DNA from: Archangium lipolyticum
Lineage (GTDB): Bacteria; Myxococcota; Myxococcia; Myxococcales; Myxococcaceae
Direction of reading: 5' to 3'
Length of the DNA: 64,000 nt
Assembly (NCBI RefSeq): GCF_024623785.1
Contig: NZ_JANKBZ010000006.1
Coordinates: forward strand, 62,001 to 126,000
The translations under genes were made by a program, and so were the position numbers. Every line of letters starts with the position of its first letter. The stretch's first letter is position 1. Positions 1 to 8,676 of this stretch are shown here, piece by piece. The notes below the pieces were generated by a model. That model was not told where the DNA came from. It ran no database searches and saw only the letters and a program-made list of their open reading frames with translations.

Positions 1-2
1 CC

Positions 3-752
3 TTCTCGCGTTGGGACAACCTCCCCTACACCTCCAACCCACTCAACGGCATCAACACCCTGAAGGCGTGGGGGGACCTGAATGGAGTCCCCTACTCTCC
101 GCCGGTCAGCCACACGGACAACCGCCCCACCAACTCCATCACCACGGAGACGGCGGGCTTCAAGACCCAGTACAACACCTGGAAGGCGGCGATCGACTCG
201 GGCGTGAAGATGGTCCAGATCCTCACCTGGAATGACCATTACGAGGGTCACGCCCTGCGGCCCAACTCGGCCGTGCAGTACGCGTTCTACGACCTGACGG
301 CCTACTACGCGACCTGGTTCAAGACCCGCAGGCAGCCGGCCATCGTGCGCGATGTCCTCTACTACTCGCACCGCATGCACCTGAGCACCGAGCCCTACGA
401 TACGACCCAGCAGGCCAAACCCACCGCCTCGAAGAACAATGTGCCCCTCGTGGACCGGGTCTTCGTGCTGGGCATGCTGAAGTCGAGCGGGCGCGTGCAG
501 ATCACCTCGGGAGGCACCGCCTACGCCGCGGATGTTGCCATGGGCCCGCAGTTCTTCGATGCGCCGTTGAAGGCGAACAACCAGCCCTCCTTCCAGCTGA
601 GCAGGAACGGCGCGGCGGTCATCAACCTCACGAGCGCCTTCCGGACGCGCTCGCCCATCGTCTGGCAGGACCTCCTGTACCGCGCGGGAAGCTCCTCACG
701 CCCGGTGGTCTCGGGAGTGCAGAACAACCTGCCGCAGGATCGTCTCCCGTAA
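3..752 (+). CDS. Glycoside hydrolase family 71 (alpha-1,3-glucanase), 3' part
   Basis: This is the C-terminal 249 codons of a gene that begins before the window; the frame is open from the first bases. The stretch ILTWNDHYEGHAL followed by an aromatic-rich region (YAFYDLTAYYATWFKTRR) resembles the C-terminal part of the GH71 catalytic domain, in which a W-N-D/E-Y motif follows the barrel strands. GH71 enzymes cleave alpha-1,3-glucan (mutan, fungal wall). The last 130 residues look like a small beta domain. A predatory myxobacterium could use it against fungal or biofilm glucan; that role is inferred. The gene ends 12 bases before the convergent gene that follows. Confidence 0.6.
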   Translation, partial: FSRWDNLPYTSNPLNGINTLKAWGDLNGVPYSPPVSHTDNRPTNSITTETAGFKTQYNTWKAAIDSGVKMVQILTWNDHYEGHALRPNSAVQYAFYDLTAYYATWFKTRRQPAIVRDVLYYSHRMHLSTEPYDTTQQAKPTASKNNVPLVDRVFVLGMLKSSGRVQITSGGTAYAADVAMGPQFFDAPLKANNQPSFQLSRNGAAVINLTSAFRTRSPIVWQDLLYRAGSSSRPVVSGVQNNLPQDRLP

Positions 753-764
753 CGGCGCCGCGGC

Positions 765-2021
765 TCACACCGCCCAGTGGCTCACGATGCGGTCCGTGGC
801 CTCGACCTGCCCCGGCTCGGCCCGCATCTCCATGCCCATGCCCCGGGCTCCGAGCCGGTACATCCGCTCGCCCTCCGGCGCCGAGCCCGAGCGCACCTCC
901 TCGGCGAGCCACAGCTCCCCGCCGCTGGCGAGCACCGCCTGCCGCATCCGCACGTCGAACTCCGTCTCGGACAGCAGCCGCATCTGCTCCACCAGCAGCT
1001 CCACGGTCACGTCCGCCTCGGGCTTGCGCGCCTCCAGGCCCGCGAGGCTGCGGAACACCTCGGCGGAGCGGTGGGACGGAAGGAAGGCCGCGTACCCGGG
1101 CCTCAGCACCGCCACACCGGGCTCGGGCCGCGACCCGGAGCCCGCGGCATCCGGGGCGCGCCAGGCCGGCAGCACGGACACGTCATGCACCTTCCGCGTG
1201 CCATCCACCACCCCAAGGAACGGGGAGCGGCGGTGCAGGTCGAGCAACGCCGTCAGCAGGCCCGCCCGGCCCGCATGGCGCACCGTGAGGGTGCGATCTC
1301 CCTCGACGCGCACCTCGCCCCAGGCCGGCAGGGACGAGATGCCACCCGGGGAGATGGACTCCAGCGACACCTGCACCGGCTCGCCGAAGCGCGGCTGCCA
1401 CATCAGCCGCTTCGCGGTGAGCCAGAACCGTCCCGAGCACCGCAGGTGGAAGTAGAGGAGGAAGGCACCGCCCGCGGCGAGCAGGGGGACGGGGTTGCCG
1501 TAGCGCTCCAGCCCGTGGCGATTGGTGATGGCGAGCAGCACGAACACCCACGAGCCGGGCCAGGAGAGCAGGTGGCGCCAGCCCTGGGTCCCCTCGAGCA
1601 ACACCGGCTCGTCACGGCCGGGCGGCTGGGGCAGCGGCTCGCGCACCAGCGTCTCCAGACGGCCGAGCACCTCCACCAACGAAGCGCCACCCTGCCGGGT
1701 GAACTGGGCCAGCCGCTTGCGCGCGAGCACCTCCAACCGCGCACGCCGCGAGCGCAACGTCCGAAGCGAGCGCTCCTCTCCGCCCGTCAGCAGCGCGTCG
1801 ACGGAGGGCTCCAGCTCGCGAGCCTCCCGGAGCTGCTCCACGTGTGCGCGCAGCAGCCGCTTCCACCGCGGCGAGCGCATCACCCGCAGGAGCGAGGTGT
1901 ACCCGGCGAGCGCCCGCTCCATGGCCACCCCGGGACAGCGTGCTTCGTTCCCGGAAGGTTCCTCGAGCAGGGAGGAATCCATTCCGGGAGGGGGCACGCT
2001 GAGGGAGGTGGCCAGATTCAT
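765..2021 (-). CDS. Membrane protein with bacterial PH-like domain
   Basis: A 418-residue protein. The start chosen is the ATG at 2021, seven bases after GAGGAG; a longer frame begins 18 codons upstream but lacks a ribosome site. Residues about 30-150 are charged and helical (Arg/Leu/Glu rich). Two hydrophobic segments follow around 155-200 (GSWVFVLLAIT and PLLAAGGAFLLYFHL). Next comes a beta-rich segment, SGRFWLTAKRLMWQPRFGEP, that matches the start pattern of bPH/GRAM-type domains (W-L-T-x-K-R-L). The C-terminal 110 residues are not recognised. Function is unknown; membrane-surface sensing or scaffolding is a guess. It stands alone, convergent with the GH71 gene and transcribed in the same direction as the two-component pair upstream. 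Confidence 0.6.
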   Translation of the reverse strand: MNLATSLSVPPPGMDSSLLEEPSGNEARCPGVAMERALAGYTSLLRVMRSPRWKRLLRAHVEQLREARELEPSVDALLTGGEERSLRTLRSRRARLEVLARKRLAQFTRQGGASLVEVLGRLETLVREPLPQPPGRDEPVLLEGTQGWRHLLSWPGSWVFVLLAITNRHGLERYGNPVPLLAAGGAFLLYFHLRCSGRFWLTAKRLMWQPRFGEPVQVSLESISPGGISSLPAWGEVRVEGDRTLTVRHAGRAGLLTALLDLHRRSPFLGVVDGTRKVHDVSVLPAWRAPDAAGSGSRPEPGVAVLRPGYAAFLPSHRSAEVFRSLAGLEARKPEADVTVELLVEQMRLLSETEFDVRMRQAVLASGGELWLAEEVRSGSAPEGERMYRLGARGMGMEMRAEPGQVEATDRIVSHWAV

Positions 2022-2182
2022 GCGGGAACTCCTCGCGACGGTTTCCCTCCAAACTGCCCGGACCCGGGGTTTCAATCCAAGTCACGAGTATCTACCAGTC
2101 ATGCAACGCTTGGAGGTCGACCGGGAAAGCATACCCTTGACTGCTCGCTCTCCGCCAACCAGGGCTGTTCTGTATCAACCCC

Positions 2183-3508
2183 TCAGCTCGTGCGCCGCCG
2201 CATCCCCCCGTCCGAGGACGGCTCGTACGCGAGCAGCAGGGGCACCAGGGGCAGGCGCACGGAGAAGCACGTGCCCTTGCCCGGCTCGCTCCGCACCTCG
2301 ATGTGGCCCCCGTGGGACTTCACGATGCCGTGCACCACCGACAGCCCCAGCCCCGTGCCCTCGCCGGGCGGCTTGGTGGTGAAGAACGGCTCGAAGAGGT
2401 GGCGCTTCGTCTCCTCGGACATCCCCGTGCCGGTGTCCCGCACGTCCACGCGCACCGTGGACTCGTCGCGCGACGTGGTGACGCGCACCACGCCTCCGGC
2501 CGCGGTGGCCTGCCCCGCGTTCACCAGCAGGTTCACCAGCACCTGGACGATCTGCCTCGGGCGGCCCACCACCGTCCCCGTCCCGCCCAGCTCCTTCTCC
2601 ACCCGTACGTGGCCCAGCTGCCCGTGCGCGATGCGCACCGCCGTCTCCACCTCGGCGTCCAGGTCGAACCCCACGTAGGCCTCGGGGTCTCCGCGCGCGA
2701 AGCGCCGCAGATCCGAGACGATCGAGTTCACCCGCCTGATGCCATCCAGCGTGGCCGGGAGCACCTCGTCCACGTACTCCTTCATCGTCTCGGACAGCCG
2801 CGGCTCGTCCCGCAGGTCCCTGAGCATCGAGTTGACGTTGCTCGTCACGAAGCTCATCGGGTTGTTGATCTCATGCGCCACGCCCGCCGCCAGCATGCCC
2901 AGGCTGGAGAGCCGCTCCTGCTCGATGGCCCGCTGGTGCAGCTGCTGCAGCTCCTGGTGGGCCTTCTCCAGCTGCTCGCGCTGCTGCAGCACCTGCCCGA
3001 GCACCCCGCGCATCAGCGAGGCCCGCCGCTCGGACAGCACGAAGCCGAAGATGCCCAGCAGGTTGAACGCCAGGGCCATGCCCGGCTCGGCCCCCGTCGC
3101 CAACGCCACCGCGTCCACCAGCACCAGGTACATGGCCGCTCGGGCGCGGCTCCACCGGTCCAGACCGTAGAACCAGAGCAGGTTGTAGGGCACGAAGATC
3201 CACACCAGCGCGGGCCAATGGGTCATGACTCCGCTCACGGAGATGCCCACCACGTTGAGCAGGATCCGCACCGTCTCCGCCATGGAGCGGCCGAACCGCG
3301 CGGCCAGCCAATCGGAGACCACCAGGTTGCTGAAGGCGAGCACCAGCAGCAGGCCCAGCTGCACGGCCACCACGTTCCACTGGCCCCAGAACCAGGCGAT
3401 CAGCGCTCCATTGAACACGGCCGGCCCCAGTCCCACGATGGCCTGGATGCCCTGATGCACCTGCTCCGGATCCGCCTCCAGGCTCGCCTGCGTGAGTCGA
3501 GCGTCCAT
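2183..3508 (-). CDS. Membrane-bound sensor histidine kinase
   Basis: A 441-residue kinase starting at the ATG at 3508 (AGAGGTG upstream), 30 codons inside the longest frame. Residues 20-160 hold about six hydrophobic segments with no large periplasmic loop, so it probably senses within or near the membrane. A coiled coil (about 165-205) leads to the HisKA motif GVAHEINNPMSF with phospho-acceptor His212. The HATPase domain shows the N box (LVNLLVNAGQAT, 325-336), G1 (DVRDTGTGM), the F box (LFEPFFTTK) and G2 (GTGLGLSVV). The receiver gene lies 19 bases upstream on the same strand, so the two form one operon and are likely partners. The stimulus is not evident. Confidence 0.92.
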   Translation of the reverse strand: MDARLTQASLEADPEQVHQGIQAIVGLGPAVFNGALIAWFWGQWNVVAVQLGLLLVLAFSNLVVSDWLAARFGRSMAETVRILLNVVGISVSGVMTHWPALVWIFVPYNLLWFYGLDRWSRARAAMYLVLVDAVALATGAEPGMALAFNLLGIFGFVLSERRASLMRGVLGQVLQQREQLEKAHQELQQLHQRAIEQERLSSLGMLAAGVAHEINNPMSFVTSNVNSMLRDLRDEPRLSETMKEYVDEVLPATLDGIRRVNSIVSDLRRFARGDPEAYVGFDLDAEVETAVRIAHGQLGHVRVEKELGGTGTVVGRPRQIVQVLVNLLVNAGQATAAGGVVRVTTSRDESTVRVDVRDTGTGMSEETKRHLFEPFFTTKPPGEGTGLGLSVVHGIVKSHGGHIEVRSEPGKGTCFSVRLPLVPLLLAYEPSSDGGMRRRTS

Positions 3509-3527
3509 GCTCACACCTCTGGAGTGC

Positions 3528-3911
3528 TCAAGAGCCCGAGGGGACGGGGCCCTGGCCACCCAGCAGGGCGCGAACGTCGGCGACGAGCCGCTCATCATCC
3601 CAGGGCTTGCTGATGAAGTGGGAGATGACCCCGGGGTGCGAGCTGCTGCCGGAGGACAGGTCCGCGTGACCCGAGATGAGCACCCGGACGCACCTGGGCG
3701 CGATGCGCAGCACCTGCCCGAGCAGCTCCAGGCCGTTCATCCCCCGCATGCGGAAGTCGGAGATGACGACATCCGCCTCGAAGGTGGCGAGCTTCTCGAG
3801 GGCCTCCTGGCCGTTGAGCGCCACTTCGATGGAGAAGCCCTCACGCCGAAACAACCGGCGGAGAGCACCGACCACATGTACTTCGTCGTCGACGATGAGA
3901 ATCCTGGCCAT
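3528..3911 (-). CDS. Stand-alone response regulator (receiver domain)
   Basis: A 127-residue single receiver domain with the acidic pair Asp8-Asp9, phospho-acceptor Asp52 in VVISDFRMRGMNG, Ser80 and Lys102 in SKPW. There is no output domain, so it acts through protein contact, as in CheY-like or Rre-type relays. The ATG at 3911 is used because it sits just after GGAG and immediately before the first beta strand; eight in-frame codons upstream are probably untranslated. It is the first gene of a two-gene operon with the histidine kinase. The 240-base gap upstream (3912-4153) holds no gene and should contain the operon promoter; no clear sigma-70 or sigma-54 match was seen. Confidence 0.9.
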   Translation of the reverse strand: MARILIVDDEVHVVGALRRLFRREGFSIEVALNGQEALEKLATFEADVVISDFRMRGMNGLELLGQVLRIAPRCVRVLISGHADLSSGSSSHPGVISHFISKPWDDERLVADVRALLGGQGPVPSGS

Positions 3912-4153
3912 GGGGGCTCCGGGCCACACTGGCACGTTGACTCCACGCTACACCAGACGTCGAGGGTTCTTCGTGCCAGGACGTGGCATGGCAACGGAAC
4001 GAGCGCTCAATGGAGCGTCAGGTGAGCGAGCGGACGACCTGGTTCCTTCACGAAGGCGTGGAGTGCGAACGGCAGCGGGCGCGAATACATTGAAATCGGG
4101 GAATAGCCTGAACTCCGGAGCGATACCAGAAGTTCTTCGCGCCGGGGGCCGGT

Positions 4154-4720
4154 CTACGGGGCCAGCCGCAGCAGGTTGCGGAGGATGCGGCCGGTGGCCC
4201 CCCAGATGACGTGGGAGCCGTACGTATAGAAGTCCACCTCGTACTCCACTCCCCGCACACTGCGGCGCTCCGAGCGGCGGATGGCGGGGTTCATCAGCTC
4301 GGCCAGGGGCACCTCGAGGATGAACTCCACCTCGTCCGGACTGGGCCGGTACTCCACCCCCTGGGGGATGACGCCGACGAAGGGCTGGATGCGGAACTCG
4401 GTGAGGGTGGGCACCTCGTCCAGGGCGCCGAGCACGCGCACGCCGGACACGTCGATGCCCAGCTCCTCGCGCGTCTCGCGCAGGGCGGTGTGCAGGGGGG
4501 TGGGGTCCTCCGGGTCCCTGGAGCCTCCGGGGAAGGAGTACTGGCCGGCGTGGTGGCGCAGGGTGGTGGGCCGCTTGGTGAAGAGGATGTGCGGGGTGCC
4601 GTCGCGCACGAGGAGGGGCACCAGCACCGCGGCCTCGCGCATCACGAGCCCGGGCAGGTTCAGGGCGCGGGGAGGCCGGGAGGCCAGACGGTTCTCCAGG
4701 ACATCGAAAAGCGGATCCAC
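4154..4720 (-). CDS. CoA-type Nudix hydrolase
   Basis: A 188-residue Nudix protein. It has the CoA-pyrophosphatase subgroup signature ILFTKRPTTLRHHAGQYSFP directly before the Nudix box (GGSRDPEDPTPLHTALRETREELG), whose catalytic RE..EE residues are intact. Members cleave CoA or oxidised CoA to 4'-phosphopantetheine and 3',5'-ADP using Mg or Mn. The start is a GTG two bases past the stop of uppP, with GGAG seven bases ahead, so translation is probably coupled to uppP. The C-terminal HVIWGATGRILRNLL segment is typical of the family. Confidence 0.88.
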   Translation of the reverse strand: MDPLFDVLENRLASRPPRALNLPGLVMREAAVLVPLLVRDGTPHILFTKRPTTLRHHAGQYSFPGGSRDPEDPTPLHTALRETREELGIDVSGVRVLGALDEVPTLTEFRIQPFVGVIPQGVEYRPSPDEVEFILEVPLAELMNPAIRRSERRSVRGVEYEVDFYTYGSHVIWGATGRILRNLLRLAP

Positions 4721-4722
4721 GG

Positions 4723-5616
4723 CTACTCCGTCAGTTGCTTCTCCACGGGGACCTGGAGGGACTTCTTCTGGGTGTCCACGTTCTCCACTCCGGACAAGGG
4801 GTGGAGCACGCCCCTGTTCAACAGCACCAGCAGCACCACGCCCAGCACCACCCGGTAGACGATGAAGATGAGCGTGGAGCGGCTGCGGAGATAGCTCAAC
4901 AACCAGGCGATGGCGGCCATGCCCGAGACGAAGGCCACCAGCGTCCCCGTCCAGAGGGCCAGGGCCGAGGGGCGGTCGGTGGCCTCCAGCAGGTGCTTGA
5001 GCTCGAAGACGCCGGCCAGGGTGGTGGCGGGGATGGAGAGCAGGAAGGAGTAGCGCGCCGCGTCCTCGCGCCGCAGGCCCAGCGACAGGCCACCGGTGAT
5101 GGTGGTGCCCGAGCGCGAGGAGCCGGGGATGAGGGCCAACGCCTGCCACAGCCCCACGATGAGGCCGTCCTTCCAGCGCATGTCGTCCAGGGTGCGCTTG
5201 TGGGAGGCCAGGCGCTCCACGATGAAGAGGACGATGGCCAGGACGATGAGGCTGGCGGAGATGACGTGGAGTGAACGCAGGGAGCCCTCGATGCTCTTCT
5301 TGAAGGCCAGACCCAGGATGCCGATGGGGAGGGTGCCGATGAGCACGAACCAGGCGAGGCGCGACTCGGTGGTGCCGAAGGGGTCGCGCCGGGCCAGGCC
5401 CTGGAAGAAGGCCTTGCCCAGGGTGAAGAGATCCCTGCGGAAGTAGATGAGGACGGCGGCCACGGTGCCGAGCTGGATGACGGCCGAGTACGCGGCACCG
5501 GGGTCGGGCCAGCCGAGCAGCTCCGGGACGATGCGCAGGTGCGCGGTGGAGCTGATGGGCAGGAACTCGGTGAGACCCTGGACCAGCCCGAGGACGATGG
5601 CTTGAAGGAGACTCAT
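4723..5616 (-). CDS. uppP: Undecaprenyl-diphosphatase (BacA type)
   Basis: A 297-residue polytopic membrane enzyme that dephosphorylates undecaprenyl diphosphate so the lipid carrier for peptidoglycan and O-antigen can be reused. The two conserved motifs are present: QGLTEFLPISSTAHL near residues 15-30, with the (E/Q)xxxE and PISSxAH catalytic residues, and the second motif PGSSRSGTTITGGL around residue 165-180. The ATG at 5616 fits the usual BacA N-terminus (MSLLQAIVLGLVQG), although the ribosome site is weak. It is followed almost without gap by the Nudix gene, and is divergent from the YchJ-like gene. Confidence 0.95.
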   Translation of the reverse strand: MSLLQAIVLGLVQGLTEFLPISSTAHLRIVPELLGWPDPGAAYSAVIQLGTVAAVLIYFRRDLFTLGKAFFQGLARRDPFGTTESRLAWFVLIGTLPIGILGLAFKKSIEGSLRSLHVISASLIVLAIVLFIVERLASHKRTLDDMRWKDGLIVGLWQALALIPGSSRSGTTITGGLSLGLRREDAARYSFLLSIPATTLAGVFELKHLLEATDRPSALALWTGTLVAFVSGMAAIAWLLSYLRSRSTLIFIVYRVVLGVVLLVLLNRGVLHPLSGVENVDTQKKSLQVPVEKQLTE

Positions 5617-5696
5617 ACGTGTGGGGAAGCGGATGTATGCGCTACCCTCCGGGGCAGCAAGGGCCTTCGTATCGGCCCTGTCGTCCGGGAACGTCC

Positions 5697-6188
5697 ATGC
5701 CTCCAGCCCCACCCTGTCCCTGCTCGTCCGGCCTGCGCTACCGGGAGTGTTGTGCCCGCTACCACCGAGGTGAGGCGGAAGCACCAGACGCCGAGGCGCT
5801 GATGCGCTCGCGCTACAGCGCCTTCGCCCTGCGCGAGGTGGAGTACCTGTGGCGGACGCTGGACCCGGAGCACCCGGACCGGGCGAGGCCGAAGGAGGAG
5901 GTGCTGCGCGAGCTGCGCGCGGTGGCGAGCGGCCACAAGTACCCGAGGCTGCACGTGCTGGACCGGCGACCCCCGGACGAAACGGGGACGGCGGTGGTGC
6001 TCTTCTACGCGCGCATCTTCGAGAAGGGAAAGGACCGCTCGTTCGTGGAGCGGTCGGAGTTCCGGCACGACGGGACGGGCTGGCGCTACCTGACGGGAGA
6101 GAACCGAGCCCCCCACCAACTCTCCGTCCCCCCCGAGACCCTCACGCTCGCCACCTTCCCCTCTCCCTCCGGGAGAGGGACGGGGTGA
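5697..6188 (+). CDS. YchJ-like SEC-C motif protein (UPF0225)
   Basis: A 163-residue protein beginning PCPCSSGLRYRECCARYHRG, a SEC-C-type zinc-binding cluster (CxCxS...CC). This is followed by the conserved LMRSRYSAFALREVEYLWRT and the RDRSFVERSEFRH..GWRYLTG core of the YchJ/UPF0225 family. The biochemical role of the family is not settled; the SEC-C knuckle binds zinc in SecA. The ATG at 5697 is preferred because it directly precedes the cysteine cluster. The last codons (about 6158-6188) are read out of a copy of the dispersed palindromic repeat, so the tail PSPSGRGTG is probably an accidental extension. Confidence 0.85.
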   Translation: MPPAPPCPCSSGLRYRECCARYHRGEAEAPDAEALMRSRYSAFALREVEYLWRTLDPEHPDRARPKEEVLRELRAVASGHKYPRLHVLDRRPPDETGTAVVLFYARIFEKGKDRSFVERSEFRHDGTGWRYLTGENRAPHQLSVPPETLTLATFPSPSGRGTG

Positions 6189-6195
6189 GGGTATC
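6158..6195 (-). repeat. Dispersed palindromic repeat, copy 1
   Basis: Contains the palindrome CCCTCTCCCTCCGGGAGAGGG followed by CGGGGTGAGGGTA. Read on the - strand it is TACCCTCACCCCG then CCCTCTCCC-nnn-GGGAGAGGG. The same unit occurs near 23182, 31992 and 46079. It lies at the convergent ends of the YchJ-like gene (which it overlaps) and the HtrA gene, and could fold into a bidirectional transcription-end hairpin. Confidence 0.8.
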
Positions 6196-6206
6196 CCGTC
6201 CCCGTT

Positions 6207-7808
6207 CTACGGAATCGTGAGCGCGCGCAGCATGCGGTTCTCACCGATCTGGATGCGCAGCAGGAGCGAGGAACCAGACTTCGCGCCGCGGACGATCTGT
6301 GCGAACTCGGGAGGACCGCGCACCTGTTTGCCACCGGCCTCGACGATGACCATGCCGGGCTGGAGGCCGGCACGGTCCGCGGGCGAACCAGGGTCCACGT
6401 CGACGATCATGGCGCCCTGCTTGACACCCGGGGCCATGCGCGGGTCCACGTTCTGGAGGCGCAGCCCCAGCTTGCGGCCGGTGTCCTCCTCGCGCTCGTT
6501 CTGAGGGGGGGAGGAGACCCCCTCGAGGTCCGGGCGCTCGCCCAGCTTCACCTGCACCTCCTGCTGCCTGCCCTCACGGAACACGGTCAGCCGCACCGCC
6601 TCGCCCGGCGGGCGGAAGCCGATGTCCCGGGTGAGGCCACGCGAGGTCTCGACGGCGGTGCCATTGATGGCGGTGATGACGTCATCCTGCTTCAGTCCCG
6701 CCTTGGCGGCCGGGGTGTCCCCCTGCACATCGGTGACGATGGCGCCCTTGCGCACCGGCACGTTGAGGGCCTTGGCGAGATCCGCCGTGAGGTCCTGCAC
6801 CGACACGCCCAGCCAGCCGCGCTGGATCTTCCCCTTCTGAAGCTGGGGCAGGAGCGCCTTGGCCATGTTGGAGGGCACGGCGAAGCCGATGCCCGTGCCA
6901 CCGCCGACGATGGCGGTGTTGATGCCGACGACCTCGCCCCGCATGTTGAAGAGCGGCCCACCCGAGTTGCCGGGGTTGATGGCGGCGTCCGTCTGCAGGA
7001 AGTTGTCGTAGGGGCCGGCCTGGATGTCGCGGGCGCGGGCCGAGAGGATGCCGACGCTGACGCTGGAGGTGAGCCCGAAGGGGTTGCCGATGGCCACCAC
7101 CGGATCGCCCACGCGAATCTCGTCCGAGTCCCCGAGCCTGGCCACCGGCAGGTTCCCCACGTTGCCCTCGAGCTTGATGAGGGCCAGGTCGGTGAGCGGA
7201 TCCCTCCCGAGCACGCGGGCGTCGAACTCGCGGCCATCGTTGAGGCGGACGCGGATGTCGATGGAGTTCTCCACCACGTGGTTGTTGGTGAGGATGAGCC
7301 CGCTGGCGTCGATGATGAAGCCGGAGCCCTCGCCCTGCTGGATGCGCTCGCGGGGCTCGGCTCCGCCCAGCGGTCCGCCGGGCCCGCCGGGTCCGCCGAA
7401 GAAGCGCTCGAAGAGATCTTCCGGCATGCCCTCGGGAGCGGAGGGCGCGCGCGCCTGGACATCCACGTTGACGACCGTGTCCTTCACGGCGTCGACCAGA
7501 TCCGCGATGGACCGCGGCGCCTGCCCCGACCCACCCGCCGCGGCCGGAGGCTGGAGCTGCGGCTGCTGCTGTGCCTGTGGCTGCTGCTGCATCCCCGTGC
7601 CACCCGTGCCGGGCCCCGGATCCTGGGAGGACGGAGGAGGCGGAGGGCTCTTCTCCGGCGGAGCGTCCTGCACCACCGGGGCGGGAGCGGAGGGGGCGGG
7701 CCGGGCTTGGGGCTCCCAGGTGCGAGCCTCACACCCGCTCGCGACCGCGAGCATGAAGGCATTGAGCAGGACGAGCTGTGGCAGGAAAGCCGAGCGGGCG
7801 AGCTTCAT
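6207..7808 (-). CDS. HtrA/Do-type serine protease, lipoprotein form
   Basis: A 533-residue envelope protease/chaperone. The N-terminus is a lipoprotein signal (LAVASGC, lipidation at Cys26), then a Pro/Gln-rich linker (about 35-100). The trypsin-like domain has His177 (LTNNHVVENS), Asp207 (RDPLTDLALIKL) and Ser282 (INPGNSGGPLFN), so the triad is complete. Two PDZ domains follow (about 350-430 and 450-533). The start at 7808 lies downstream of GGAGG, at slightly long spacing, in a 125-base gap from the next gene. HtrA proteins degrade or refold misfolded envelope proteins. Most Do proteases are soluble periplasmic; lipid anchoring is less usual. Confidence 0.93.
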   Translation of the reverse strand: MKLARSAFLPQLVLLNAFMLAVASGCEARTWEPQARPAPSAPAPVVQDAPPEKSPPPPPSSQDPGPGTGGTGMQQQPQAQQQPQLQPPAAAGGSGQAPRSIADLVDAVKDTVVNVDVQARAPSAPEGMPEDLFERFFGGPGGPGGPLGGAEPRERIQQGEGSGFIIDASGLILTNNHVVENSIDIRVRLNDGREFDARVLGRDPLTDLALIKLEGNVGNLPVARLGDSDEIRVGDPVVAIGNPFGLTSSVSVGILSARARDIQAGPYDNFLQTDAAINPGNSGGPLFNMRGEVVGINTAIVGGGTGIGFAVPSNMAKALLPQLQKGKIQRGWLGVSVQDLTADLAKALNVPVRKGAIVTDVQGDTPAAKAGLKQDDVITAINGTAVETSRGLTRDIGFRPPGEAVRLTVFREGRQQEVQVKLGERPDLEGVSSPPQNEREEDTGRKLGLRLQNVDPRMAPGVKQGAMIVDVDPGSPADRAGLQPGMVIVEAGGKQVRGPPEFAQIVRGAKSGSSLLLRIQIGENRMLRALTIP

Positions 7809-7933
7809 CGAAAGGACATCCTCCCTGGTGGGAAGATGCGGACACCGCGTGGACTGACAACCACAGGGCACTCGATGGGAGCGGGCATCGAGGCTCACGC
7901 CCGCTCCCTCCCCTGCCCTGCAACGCGAGGGGC

Positions 7934-8575
7934 TCAGTGGTAGTTGAGGCAGCCGTTCGTATCCGCCTCTTCCACGGAGGCCACGGGCACGGGCTCGTCG
8001 GCGACGATCCGCAGGTCGTCGAAGCGGTTGCTCTCGGGCTTGCCCTCGGCGCAGATGCCGCGCGCCAGGTTGTAGCCGGGCTTCAGGTCGTCCAGGTTGA
8101 CGATGCGGCCCCACTCGCGGAGCGTCTCCTTGAGCTGCGGGGTGAGCTCCGGAACGAAGAGCACGATGTGCCCCGGCGCCAGACCCCGCATCACGTCGCC
8201 ATCGTCGGACTTGCCGTTGCCGTTCACGTCCTCGTAGACGGCGACGTAGGCCGTGCCAAACAGGCCCGTCTTGAAGTCGTTGAGGGCCCGGGTCTCGGGG
8301 TTCTCCAGGAGGCGGAGCTCGTAGCCGAACGGAGGATTCTTGCTGTTGACCTCCACGCTCTGGAAGAAGGTGATGTCACCGTTGCGGGCCCAGTTGTCCC
8401 AGGCGAGGGCGACGCGCGTCTTCCCCTTCTGCTCGACGGGCGAGAGCGACTGCACCTCGCCGGTCACCTTGAAGCGGGCCTCGCCGGTGTACGAGCCATC
8501 GGCGAGATCGACTCCGCAGGCGGCGGTACCACCGAGGGCGAGAAGCAGGGCGAGGCTCTTCAGGGGGCGGTTCAT
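7934..8575 (-). CDS. Secreted lipoprotein with Ca-binding-like loop
   Basis: A 213-residue protein with an N-terminal signal ending GGTAAC (lipidation at Cys20) and AGGAGA eight bases before the ATG. The body is mixed alpha/beta with no family I can name. The loop YEDVNGNGKSDDGDV has the Asp/Asn spacing of a calcium-binding EF-hand or dockerin-type loop. The C-terminus contains two cysteines (ICAEG, NGCLNYH) besides the lipidated one. It is probably transcribed alone; HtrA lies about 125 bases downstream and the caspase-like gene about 100 bases upstream on the same strand. Confidence 0.7.
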   Translation of the reverse strand: MNRPLKSLALLLALGGTAACGVDLADGSYTGEARFKVTGEVQSLSPVEQKGKTRVALAWDNWARNGDITFFQSVEVNSKNPPFGYELRLLENPETRALNDFKTGLFGTAYVAVYEDVNGNGKSDDGDVMRGLAPGHIVLFVPELTPQLKETLREWGRIVNLDDLKPGYNLARGICAEGKPESNRFDDLRIVADEPVPVASVEEADTNGCLNYH

Positions 8576-8676
8576 GGATTCTTCTCCTGTCATGGGGCGC
8601 GGGCTTCGGAGCCGCGCGCCGTGTTCTGTCCAGGAGACCCACGAGCCATTTTCCGCGGACAGCCGCGGTGCACGCT

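Noticed and set aside
777-2678. 633-residue + strand ORF opposite the bPH-like gene and histidine kinase
   Set aside because: It is antisense to two well-supported genes, with Arg/Pro/His-rich low-complexity composition typical of high-GC shadow frames and no domain.
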